In this document: positions 5,735 through 12,413 of the stretch, piece after piece | How the letters are laid out: the number at the start of each line of letters is the position of its first letter | Position numbering within the stretch: the first letter of the stretch is position 1 | NCBI GenBank assembly: GCA_029260985.1 | Contig: JAJDCE010000120.1 | Span: 1 to 14,706 of the forward strand | DNA length: 14,706 nucleotides | Reading direction: 5' to 3' | Source of the DNA: Patescibacteria group bacterium | GTDB taxonomy: Bacteria; Patescibacteriota; Gracilibacteria; UM-FILTER-43-11 | Notes under the pieces: model-generated | The model's database searches: none | What the model saw: the letters and a program-made list of their open reading frames with translations, nothing else | What the model was told of the DNA's origin: nothing | Made by a program: the position numbers and the translations under genes

Positions 5735-7147
5735 ATGAATTTAAAAGACCTATGGCTTGCCATCATCACCGATCTCGAGAAGGATATTAATAGAGCGAAT
5801 GTGATCACGTGGTTCAGGAACACCGCGCTCCTCAAAGTAGAAAATGGAGAGATGACTGTAGGTTTACCGTTGCCTATGTTTTTGAGTTGGCACGCTCAGA
5901 ATTATGCTGATGTGACACTAAAAATTGCCCAAAAGCACCAAGCCGATATCAAAAAGATCGCCTACGAAGTCGACATCACCCTAAACGATAAAGACCCACG
6001 GGTGATCGATCTGCTCAAGCACTTCCCGATGAAAGAGTCCCGGAAGCTCCCGAATAAAGCCGAAGTTAAGCTCGCCGGTGGAGTGATTTCCAAAATGTTC
6101 AACCCTCGTTACAGCTTAGACAACTTCACCATCGCTCCGGAAAACAGACTGGCTCACGCTGCCGCCCAAACCGTTTCAAAACATCCAGGCGAAAACTACA
6201 ACCCTCTGTTTATATATGGTGGAGTAGGATTGGGAAAAACTCACCTCCTCCAATCAGTAGGTCGGGAAATTTTACGTAACGATCCTTCTAAAGTAGTGGT
6301 CTACACAACAACAGAGAGTTTCACCAATGAATTAATCGAAGGAATTCAGGCGCGAAACATGAACCGCTTCCGCAATAAATACCGAAAAATCGACACATTG
6401 ATCATTGATGATATTCAATTCATCGCCAATAAAGACAGAACTCAGGAGGAATTTTTCCATACTTTCAATACACTATACGATGCAGGAAAACAAATTCTGA
6501 TCAGCTCCGACCGACCTCCACAGGAACTAACCTTGCTCAATGATCGCCTCACGTCTCGTTTTGAATCCGGAATGATCGTAGATGTTAAAATGCCGGACTA
6601 TGAAACCAGACTCGCCATTCTCAAAAATAAATGCCAGATCACTCAAGTTTTCATCAGCGATCAGGTACTTGAATTCATTGCCTTCAATATCGATAGCTCC
6701 GTTCGCGCCCTCATTGGTGTGCTCAATCAAGTGATCGCCCAATACGAGTTAGAACATGTAGCGCCCACCGTAAAATCAGTGTCCGAAATCATCAAACGAA
6801 CTCAGAAAGACATTAAAATGATCGGCTTCATTAAAGATGACAAAACCCCTCATCAGGCCGTAACCATCGAGCAGCTCACCGATTTCGTCACCGATTATTA
6901 CACCATTCCAAAAAGTGAAGTTCTCGGCGAATCAAGAGCTCGGGAATACTTACTGCCTCGTCAGGTTATTATGTATTTGGCCAAATCAAAACTTCGAATT
7001 TCCCTTGCTAAAATCGGCCAGTATCTCGGCAACCGCAACCACACCACCGTGATGAACGCCATTAGCCGCATGCAAACTCAGCTCCAAAGTAACCGCCAGC
7101 TCCTTTGCGATGTCAACGCCATCACTCGAGAAGCCGGAATACACTAA
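5735..7147 (+). CDS. dnaA: Chromosomal replication initiator DnaA
   Basis: AAA+ ATPase that binds and opens the replication origin. The protein has 470 residues, the normal size. Domain I covers about 1-80 (LWLAIITDLEKDI...ITWF). The AAA+ core starts at NPRYSLDNFTIAPENRLAHAA; Walker A is GGVGLGKTH (162-170), Walker B is LIIDDIQFI (222-230), and SRFESG (274-279) holds the arginine region. Domain IV (about 375-470) has the DNA-binding signature as GNRNHTTVMNA (432-442). The family's usual GGRDHTTV has Asp where this protein has Asn435; in E. coli DnaA that Asp (433) contacts the DnaA box. The gene stands alone, with structured sequence on both sides, and converges on the zinc-ribbon gene. No Shine-Dalgarno motif precedes the start. 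Confidence 0.97.
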   Translation: MNLKDLWLAIITDLEKDINRANVITWFRNTALLKVENGEMTVGLPLPMFLSWHAQNYADVTLKIAQKHQADIKKIAYEVDITLNDKDPRVIDLLKHFPMKESRKLPNKAEVKLAGGVISKMFNPRYSLDNFTIAPENRLAHAAAQTVSKHPGENYNPLFIYGGVGLGKTHLLQSVGREILRNDPSKVVVYTTTESFTNELIEGIQARNMNRFRNKYRKIDTLIIDDIQFIANKDRTQEEFFHTFNTLYDAGKQILISSDRPPQELTLLNDRLTSRFESGMIVDVKMPDYETRLAILKNKCQITQVFISDQVLEFIAFNIDSSVRALIGVLNQVIAQYELEHVAPTVKSVSEIIKRTQKDIKMIGFIKDDKTPHQAVTIEQLTDFVTDYYTIPKSEVLGESRAREYLLPRQVIMYLAKSKLRISLAKIGQYLGNRNHTTVMNAISRMQTQLQSNRQLLCDVNAITREAGIH

Positions 7148-7148
7148 T

Positions 7149-7271
7149 TAAGTGCGAGTGCGAGTCTCAAGTCTCAAGGGTTATTATGAGATTATTTTTT
7201 CATATCAAAAAAAACAGAAGTGATCAAAATATTATATGTTAAACAATCACTTGAGACTCGCACTCGCACTT
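7149..7271. terminator. Large inverted repeat between convergent genes
   Basis: A 23-base arm (7149-7171) has its exact reverse complement at 7249-7271, with a 77-base AT-rich loop. The arms are made of tandem words (GCGAGT, TCTCAAG), so alternative pairings are possible. It lies exactly between the stop codons of dnaA and the minus-strand zinc-ribbon gene, so a bidirectional terminator or transcript-stabilising hairpin is the simplest reading. Confidence 0.6.
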
Positions 7272-7280
7272 GAGACTTGT

Positions 7281-7619
7281 CTATCGGCAGAAGGTTTCAA
7301 TGAAGCTCCCGTTAAAATTAGCGAGCTCTTCTTTGATCATTTCCACTTCCTCAGCAGTCACTCCTTCATCCACAATACTGTCGTGGACGATCTGAGAAGA
7401 CTGGTTATGAACCATAGCCTCCTCAGCAACGGTTTTTTCAATATGAGCTGATAGGGTCATTTCCGTCTTGCAACGGTCACAAACCACATCAAACATACAA
7501 TCGGAACCCACGATATCCGTGATCTCGATATTGTTTGGAAGGATTCGAGCGGTACATTCAGGGCAGTCTAGCGACTGAGAAATCTGAGATATAATCTCAT
7601 GTATATCGTGTTGGTTCAT
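7281..7619 (-). CDS. Small zinc-ribbon protein, unknown function
   Basis: 112 residues, cytosolic, no signal or membrane segment. Cys19-Pro-Glu-Cys22 and Cys47-Asp-Arg-Cys50 form a CxxC...CxxC pair typical of a zinc ribbon; Cys41 is an extra cysteine. The second half (about 55-112) is acidic and probably helical. I do not recognise a named family. It has its own promoter, a leader of about 40 bases and a stop codon TAG. It is downstream of pyrC on the same strand and convergent with dnaA. The codon pattern and clean cysteine spacing make it very likely a real gene. Confidence 0.75.
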   Translation of the reverse strand: MNQHDIHEIISQISQSLDCPECTARILPNNIEITDIVGSDCMFDVVCDRCKTEMTLSAHIEKTVAEEAMVHNQSSQIVHDSIVDEGVTAEEVEMIKEELANFNGSFIETFCR

Positions 7620-7666
7620 TTGTCTTTTTTTATTTTAATTTTTGATCCATAAAAACGAATCTAACA

Positions 7667-7695
7667 ATTATAGCAGATTCACTCCGAAAAATCAA
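7667..7695 (-). promoter_or_regulatory. Promoter of the zinc-ribbon gene
   Basis: On the minus strand TTGATT (7695-7690), 17 bases, then a perfect TATAAT (7672-7667). Transcription would start near 7660. The leader contains a tiny ATG frame of six codons (M-D-Q-K-L-K, 7650-7630) ending ten bases before the real start. Confidence 0.7.
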
Positions 7696-7728
7696 TCCTA
7701 AAACTGACCCGAATGGAATCAATGGGGC

Positions 7729-9000
7729 CTACAGGAACAATTCTCCTTTATATAAGGTGCCCACAGGCCATCCTCTTAGCTTCTGCCCAATGAACGGGGT
7801 CACTTTACCCAATGACTGGAAATCGCTCGCTGAGACCTCTTTTTCGAGGTTAAGATCAATTAGCGTTAGATCAGCACGCGCACCTTTTTGAATACGTCCG
7901 ACAGCCAGATTAGCGAGTTTTGCGGGCTGATAGGTAAGAAGATCAATTACCCTCATCAAATCGATTCCTTGTTTGAAATGAAGCTCGTCGATAGCCGATG
8001 GAATTAAAATCTCCAAGCCGGTAAACCCAAAGGCTGCATTCTCCACATCTCTTTCCTTTTCCTCAAGGCTATGGGGCGCGTGATCAGTAACCAAAGCATC
8101 CACAGTGCCGTCCTTAATTCCTTCGAGTACCGCTTGCCGATCCGCTTCGGTTCGAAGTGGGGGATTAACTTTAGCAATGCCGCCTTTTTCTTCAACTTCT
8201 TTATCAGTCAGCGCAAAATGATGAGGCGTTACATCGCAGGTGATCAAGTCAGAATCTTTTTTAGCTGCACGGATCAAGTCAATTGATTCCTTGGTGCTCA
8301 GGTGAGTCATATGAGCTCGTGCGCCTGTCTCAAGCGCAAGTCTGATACCCCTTTCCACCGCCTTCCACTCTTTTTCGTTGGATTGGCCGGGCACCGCAAG
8401 TTTGCGACTGATTTCGCCCTCATTCATCACACCATCCGGGCTGATAGAATCCATTTCAGGATGAGTCATGACGATTAATCCTAATTCAGCAGCTTTCACA
8501 TAAGCTTCCTTTAAAAGCCCCTCGTCATTCACATCAAACCCATCATCGGTAATAAAAGGAAGTCCCATGGCTTTATATCGGTCGAACTGCGCCAAAGCCT
8601 TGCCGCTGAGTCCTGATGTAATCGCCCCGGCAATCAATACATCCACATGCCCGTTTTCAGCAATAAGATCCATGTACGCTTTGATCGATTCCTCACTATC
8701 CAGAGCCGGTTTGGTGTTGGGCATAGCAAGAAGGGTAGTCACCCCACCATGTCGTGCCGCCAACGTGCCTGAATGAATGGTTTCTTTATGGCTTTGTTCC
8801 AAATCACGTAGGTGAACATGAAGATCAATAGCGCCAGGAATCACCAAAAGACCAGACGCATCAAACGCTTCAATGTCTAAAGGCTTTTGAGCGGGATTGA
8901 TCACAGTAATTCGCCCATCTTCAATAAGAATATCAGCTTTTTGGTCGAATTTTGTTTCAGGATCCATGACCCGCCCGCCTGCTATTAGTAGTTTTTTCAT
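7729..9000 (-). CDS. pyrC: Dihydroorotase (class I)
   Basis: Third step of de novo pyrimidine synthesis: cyclises carbamoyl-aspartate to dihydroorotate. The protein has 423 residues, as expected for the class I amidohydrolase form. Metal-site features visible are DLHVHLRD (His61, His63), FITDDG (Asp152/153), MTHPEM (His180), AHMTHLST (His230/His233) and LVTDHAPH (Asp306). NTKPALD also fits the family. It lies 98 bases downstream of pyrB on the same strand, so both steps are encoded together. The ATG is only seven bases after a TACAAT box, so it may also be made from a leaderless transcript. The stop is TAG. Later pathway genes pyrD, pyrE and pyrF are not in this window. Confidence 0.96.
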   Translation of the reverse strand: MKKLLIAGGRVMDPETKFDQKADILIEDGRITVINPAQKPLDIEAFDASGLLVIPGAIDLHVHLRDLEQSHKETIHSGTLAARHGGVTTLLAMPNTKPALDSEESIKAYMDLIAENGHVDVLIAGAITSGLSGKALAQFDRYKAMGLPFITDDGFDVNDEGLLKEAYVKAAELGLIVMTHPEMDSISPDGVMNEGEISRKLAVPGQSNEKEWKAVERGIRLALETGARAHMTHLSTKESIDLIRAAKKDSDLITCDVTPHHFALTDKEVEEKGGIAKVNPPLRTEADRQAVLEGIKDGTVDALVTDHAPHSLEEKERDVENAAFGFTGLEILIPSAIDELHFKQGIDLMRVIDLLTYQPAKLANLAVGRIQKGARADLTLIDLNLEKEVSASDFQSLGKVTPFIGQKLRGWPVGTLYKGELFL

Positions 9001-9007
9001 ATTCTCT

Positions 9008-9013
9008 ATTGTA
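9008..9013 (-). promoter_or_regulatory. Possible -10 box for a leaderless pyrC transcript
   Basis: TACAAT on the minus strand, seven bases before the pyrC ATG, so transcription would begin at or next to the start codon. The -35 position falls inside a 20-base tandem repeat and shows no consensus hexamer. Confidence 0.4.
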
Positions 9014-9050
9014 CTTCATGTTGCGGCTCATCACTTCATGTTGCGGCTCA
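9011..9050. repeat. 20-base tandem repeat between pyrB and pyrC
   Basis: Two adjacent 20-base units (9011-9030 and 9031-9050) agree at 18 positions and share the core ACTTCATGTTGCGGCTCA. Directly beyond lies a 6-bp hairpin, TTGGGG (9053-9058) with CCCCAA (9072-9077), and two copies of ATTTGAGC. The whole 98-base gap is thus built from repeated words. Confidence 0.75.
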
Positions 9051-9098
9051 CGTTGGGGTCAGTTAGATTTTCCCCAATTTGAGCACCGATTTGAGCCA

Positions 9099-10013
9099 CT
9101 ACTGGTTATAATTTTTCCATAAGTTTTTAAGAAGCGCCATCCGCATATAAACCCCATTCTCAGCCTGTCTAAAGTAAGCACATTGAGGCAAAGCATCGAC
9201 ATCTGTTGTGATCTCATCTACACGAGGGAGAGGATGCAAGACTCTCATCTCAGGCTTACCAGATTTTACAAGGTCAGCGGTAAGTACATAGGAGCCTTTG
9301 AGTTGGTAATATTGATCCAAATCCTCAAACCGTTCCTGCTGGATGCGAGTCATATATAGGATGTCAATTTCCGGCATATGTTTATTGAGCTCACTGGATT
9401 CCTCAAATTCAATACCTTTCTCTTTCAGCATATCCAGGTAATTGTTGGGCATTTTAAGTTGCTCGGGGCTGACCAGGATCACCTTCTTAATGTCATAAAG
9501 AACAAACAGATGAAGTAGTGAATGTACCGTGCGCCCAAATTTAAGATCTCCTACCAAAGCAATTGTGAGTCCATCAATCTTACCCATCTCTTTGTGAATC
9601 GTATACATATCCAGGAGCGCTTGAGTGGGATGCTGGTTGGCCCCATCGCCTGCATTGAGGAAAGGGCTTTTGGTGACTTGGCACGCTTCAGCCGCCGCTC
9701 CTTCTTTAGGATGACGCATCACCAGAATATCCGCATACTTTTCAATCACACTGATCGAGTCATTCAGAGTTTCACCTTTCTTCATACTCGTACTGCTGGC
9801 ATTAGCTACTGTGATGAGCCGGCCTCCAAGACGATGCACTGCCGATTCAAAGCTTAAACGGGTTCGGGTGCTGGGTTCAAAAAAGAGAGAGCCAACAATC
9901 ACACCGTCTAGATCCTTGGTGCGTTTACCTCTTAATTCATCAGCCTCTTTTATAAAAAAATCGACTTCCTCTTTGGTGAGGTCAGCCGTTGTGGTGAGTT
10001 GTGTACGTTTCAT
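9099..10013 (-). CDS. pyrB: Aspartate carbamoyltransferase catalytic subunit
   Basis: Makes N-carbamoyl-aspartate from carbamoyl phosphate and aspartate, the committed step of pyrimidine synthesis. The protein has 304 residues, full length for a catalytic chain. FEPSTRTRLSFE (45-56) is the carbamoyl-phosphate site; HPTQALLD (128-135) and HPLPRVDEI near the end are the other classical motifs. No pyrI regulatory subunit gene is adjacent, so it may act as an unregulated trimer (inference). It is the upstream gene of a pyrB-pyrC pair and has its own promoter. There is no Shine-Dalgarno motif before the ATG. The stop is TAG. Confidence 0.96.
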   Translation of the reverse strand: MKRTQLTTTADLTKEEVDFFIKEADELRGKRTKDLDGVIVGSLFFEPSTRTRLSFESAVHRLGGRLITVANASSTSMKKGETLNDSISVIEKYADILVMRHPKEGAAAEACQVTKSPFLNAGDGANQHPTQALLDMYTIHKEMGKIDGLTIALVGDLKFGRTVHSLLHLFVLYDIKKVILVSPEQLKMPNNYLDMLKEKGIEFEESSELNKHMPEIDILYMTRIQQERFEDLDQYYQLKGSYVLTADLVKSGKPEMRVLHPLPRVDEITTDVDALPQCAYFRQAENGVYMRMALLKNLWKNYNQ

Positions 10014-10039
10014 AAATTTTAAATGAGTTTTCGATAGTT

Positions 10040-10068
10040 ATTTTATGTTTTTTCTCGGTCTATGTAAA
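10040..10068 (-). promoter_or_regulatory. Promoter of pyrB-pyrC
   Basis: On the minus strand TTTACA (10068-10063), a 17-base spacer, then TAAAAT (10045-10040); each hexamer matches the sigma-70 consensus at five of six bases. Transcription would start about 20 bases before the pyrB ATG. It lies just after the stop of the small gene upstream. I saw no pyrimidine attenuator or riboswitch-like leader. Confidence 0.6.
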
Positions 10069-10074
10069 CGTTTC

Positions 10075-10251
10075 TTATTTACGACGATATTTATCTCTTC
10101 GACGATTTGGACGAACAGTGTCAACAACTCTTTTCTTTATCGATAGAGCAAGCTCTTTAAACCTTGCACTTAGAACAAGTTTTTTTGGGGCAGGCATCGC
10201 TTGCTCCGAAATATCGAGATCGCATGGTTCAGGTGTTAATTTTTTTGACAT
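10075..10251 (-). CDS. 58-residue basic protein, unknown function
   Basis: A short open frame with ATG at 10251 and TAA at 10077-10075. The start is MSKKLTPEPCDLD and the end is VDTVRPNRRRDKYRRK, so the N-terminal half is mixed and the C-terminal half strongly basic (Arg/Lys). Residues about 26-45 could be a helix. It could bind nucleic acid or the ribosome, but this is only suggested by charge. It lies 75 bases after the 108-residue gene and just before the pyrB promoter, all on one strand. A weak TTGTAA-16-TAAAAT pair (10315-10288) might serve it. Support is the clean start and stop and sensible codons; I do not recognise the family. Confidence 0.55.
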   Translation of the reverse strand: MSKKLTPEPCDLDISEQAMPAPKKLVLSARFKELALSIKKRVVDTVRPNRRRDKYRRK

Positions 10252-10293
10252 GATAATAGATAATTATGTGATATTGCGAGTACAGTAATTTTA

Positions 10294-10320
10294 TTACAAG
10301 ATTAGAAAATTACAAGATTA
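10294..10320. repeat. Two copies of TTACAAGATTA
   Basis: TTACAAGATTA occurs at 10294-10304 and 10310-10320, a 16-base period, in the gap between the two small minus-strand genes. It is similar in style to the ACAAG words after the pilT operon. Confidence 0.6.
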
Positions 10321-10326
10321 CAAAAA

Positions 10327-10653
10327 TTAATTTAATTCAAGCTCAGCTTCACCTAGTGCCTGCATAGTCTTTGCTCTTGCGGATCGAGCTCTAGCTCTTA
10401 ATTCACACACTTCTTCAAGAAGGCTGGAGAATATTACCCCTCTTGATAATGCAGCTCTTGCAAGCTCAGCCTGTTCAGCACAGATTTCACTTACATCTTC
10501 ATCAATATTTGCAAGCTCAGCCACTTTATTCGCATCACCTTTAGCAGCCTCCTGAAGGTGTGTTTGATTTGTATCTGCTTCATCAACTTCACGAGAAAGC
10601 TCTTCTAAAGAGTCAATGATGATTGACTTTGTTGATTTAGGATATGTAGGCAT
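10327..10653 (-). CDS. 108-residue acidic helical protein, unknown function
   Basis: Rich in Ala, Glu, Leu and Asp with hardly any Gly or Pro after residue 6, so it should be nearly all helix. Residues about 58-108 look amphipathic and could form a coiled coil. One Cys pair (Cys57, Cys83) is visible but no motif. No signal or membrane segment. It has a near-consensus promoter on the minus strand and is divergent from obgE. It probably forms a small unit with the 58-residue basic gene downstream. Charge is opposite in the two products, so they might bind each other, which is speculation. I do not recognise a family. Confidence 0.6.
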   Translation of the reverse strand: MPTYPKSTKSIIIDSLEELSREVDEADTNQTHLQEAAKGDANKVAELANIDEDVSEICAEQAELARAALSRGVIFSSLLEEVCELRARARSARAKTMQALGEAELELN

Positions 10654-10684
10654 TTTTAATCTGATTAGTTATTTAAGGATAATC

Positions 10685-10712
10685 ATTCTAACAAAAAACC
10701 TTAATTTGTCAA
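10685..10712 (-). promoter_or_regulatory. Promoter of the 108-residue gene
   Basis: On the minus strand a perfect TTGACA (10712-10707), 16 bases, then TAGAAT (10690-10685). The leader would be about 25 bases. On the plus strand the same bases give TTGTCA (10706-10711), a possible -35 for obgE, although I see no good -10 at the right spacing. Confidence 0.65.
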
Positions 10713-10756
10713 GTTTTACCCTTCCTTTTACTTCAATAATCTTGTAAGCTCTGACT

Positions 10757-12034
10757 ATGAAATTCTGCGATGAAGCAAACATCTTCGTTAAGGCAGGTGA
10801 TGGCGGCAACGGTTCCGCTAGCTTCCGTCGTGAAAAATTTGTGGCCAAAGGCGGCCCGGATGGGGGAGATGGAGGACATGGGGGCAACGTGGTGATAGAG
10901 GCAGATGAAAATTTGAACACCCTCGCTAACTTTCTGGGAAAAAAACATTACAAGGCCGAGAAAGGAGACCAGGGGCTTGGAAAAGATATGAGTGGAAAAC
11001 ATGGTGAGGATGTCGTATTAAAAGTGCCACCCGGAACGTTGATATTGGACGCGGAGACGGATGAGCTTTTGATTGATCTGACAACGCATGGTCAAACTTT
11101 TATTGCGGCCAAAGGCGGTTTGGGTGGAAAAGGAAACACAGGTTTTACCACCTCCGTCCGTCAGGCACCCGATTTCGCCGAACTGGGTGAGCCAGGAGAG
11201 GAAAGGGAAATCAAACTGGAGCTCAAGTTGATTGCAGCCGTAGCGATAATGGGATACCCGAGCGTAGGAAAGTCAACTCTGATATCAAGAATCTCAAACG
11301 CCAAACCTAAAATCGCCGATTATCCGTTCACAACACTCGTACCAAATCTGGGGGTGGTGAAGGTTGATGATACAGACTTTGTGGTTGCCGATATCCCAGG
11401 TCTAATTGAAGGGGCCCATAAAGGCAAAGGACTAGGGGATGAATTCCTCAAACATATCGAACGCTGTAAGCTTCTAGTGCATATGCTTGATATCACACGG
11501 GATGATTTGATGGACGATTACAAGAAATTGAACGATGAACTCAGGCTCTACAGCAAAACATTAGCCGATAAGCCGCAAATGTTAGCAGTCAGTAAAATCG
11601 ATGCCACCATTCCGGAAATCATCAAAGACACCAAGGGTAAATTCAGCAAACTCAAACCCTCTTTTATTTCCAGTGTAACCGGAGAGGGCTTGGATGAATT
11701 TTTATATCGCTTGAAGGATTTTGTAAAGAAACACCGCCGCTCTGTAGGGGCAGGACACGTCCGGCCCAAAACAGAACGCAAGGTGTTTAAACCGCATCTC
11801 GACATCCCCGATGCCCGTAAATTTGATGTCGAAAAAACCGACGACGGTTTCAAAATAGTTGGTAAGCGCATTGAGCAAATCGCCATCATGACCGACATGA
11901 GCAAGCGGGGAGCGCACATTAGAGTCCTGGACGTACTCAAGAAGATAGGCGCCCACAAAGAACTTATACGTTTCGGAGCGAAGGACGGGGACAAGGTGCA
12001 GATAGGAGTAAGACAATTTGAATTCTTTGTGTAA
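10757..12034 (+). CDS. obgE: GTPase Obg/CgtA
   Basis: Ribosome-associated GTPase of 50S assembly and stress control. The protein has 425 residues in three domains. The glycine-rich Obg fold covers about 1-158 (DGGNGSASFRREKF, GGDGGHGGNV). The G domain has G1 GYPSVGKST (166-174), FTT (191-193), G3 DIPG (212-215), G4 SKID (279-282) and G5 SSVTGEG. The C-terminal OCT domain covers about 358-425. G4 is normally NKxD; here the Asn is Ser279. The start at 10757 gives the typical first residues, and no Shine-Dalgarno motif precedes it. The last 18 codons (A408-V425) are repeated, diverged, 408 bases downstream. It is divergent from the 108-residue gene and followed by two small genes with their own promoters. 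Confidence 0.96.
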   Translation: MKFCDEANIFVKAGDGGNGSASFRREKFVAKGGPDGGDGGHGGNVVIEADENLNTLANFLGKKHYKAEKGDQGLGKDMSGKHGEDVVLKVPPGTLILDAETDELLIDLTTHGQTFIAAKGGLGGKGNTGFTTSVRQAPDFAELGEPGEEREIKLELKLIAAVAIMGYPSVGKSTLISRISNAKPKIADYPFTTLVPNLGVVKVDDTDFVVADIPGLIEGAHKGKGLGDEFLKHIERCKLLVHMLDITRDDLMDDYKKLNDELRLYSKTLADKPQMLAVSKIDATIPEIIKDTKGKFSKLKPSFISSVTGEGLDEFLYRLKDFVKKHRRSVGAGHVRPKTERKVFKPHLDIPDARKFDVEKTDDGFKIVGKRIEQIAIMTDMSKRGAHIRVLDVLKKIGAHKELIRFGAKDGDKVQIGVRQFEFFV

Positions 12035-12045
12035 AAATTAGAAGT

Positions 12046-12074
12046 TTGACAGAAAGCAGAAATTAAGCTATTGT
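12046..12074 (+). promoter_or_regulatory. Promoter of the 104-residue gene
   Basis: A perfect TTGACA (12046-12051), a 17-base spacer, then TATTGT (12069-12074). It begins only 11 bases after the obgE stop codon, and the leader to the ATG is about 18 bases. It is one of the strongest promoters in the window. Confidence 0.7.
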
Positions 12075-12098
12075 TACTCCCATTTTTACCCCTATATT

Positions 12099-12413
12099 AT
12101 GAGTTTTCCTGCTTTTAGGATTCGATCAATAAAAAAGATTACCGGAGATTTATCAATCATCGCAAAAAAGAACCCTATCCTGGCAGATGAGATAGGCTCA
12201 ATTCTTCAGAATGCTACAGAAAGGGTCGATAATGCAGAAAGCCAAGACGAAGTAGGAAAGGTTTGTAGAGATATTCGTGAAAGAGTGAGGTCTCTGGTGG
12301 TTGGGTTGGGTATTGATAATATTGCTATGCTGCCTGTGACTAACTTTGAAGAAGACGCAGCAGATTGGTGGGTAAGAGAAAACGGGCAAGGGATGGCGAC
12401 AAAGTACAAATAG
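12099..12413 (+). CDS. 104-residue protein of unknown function, inserted between obgE tail copies
   Basis: A small protein, about half helical by appearance, starting MSFPAFRIRSIKKITG. It has a basic N-terminus, an acidic middle (NAESQDEVGKV...), a hydrophobic LVVGLGIDNIAMLPV stretch at about 67-81, and WW near the end (89-90). No motif or family recognised. A near-consensus promoter lies just upstream. Its last nine codons and the TAG stop lie on the second copy of the obgE tail, read in a different frame, so its C-terminus appears to be borrowed from obgE-derived DNA. It may be a cargo gene of a small insertion, or a truncated gene that runs into the tail by chance. Confidence 0.55.
   Translation: MSFPAFRIRSIKKITGDLSIIAKKNPILADEIGSILQNATERVDNAESQDEVGKVCRDIRERVRSLVVGLGIDNIAMLPVTNFEEDAADWWVRENGQGMATKYK

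Noticed and set aside
10014..10074. Pyrimidine-responsive riboswitch or PyrR attenuator before pyrB
   Set aside because: The leader is about 20 bases, with no room for such a structure.
11548..11994. 148-residue open frame on the minus strand within obgE
   Set aside because: Shadow of a conserved gene; Ser/Leu-rich composition, no promoter, no recognisable domain.
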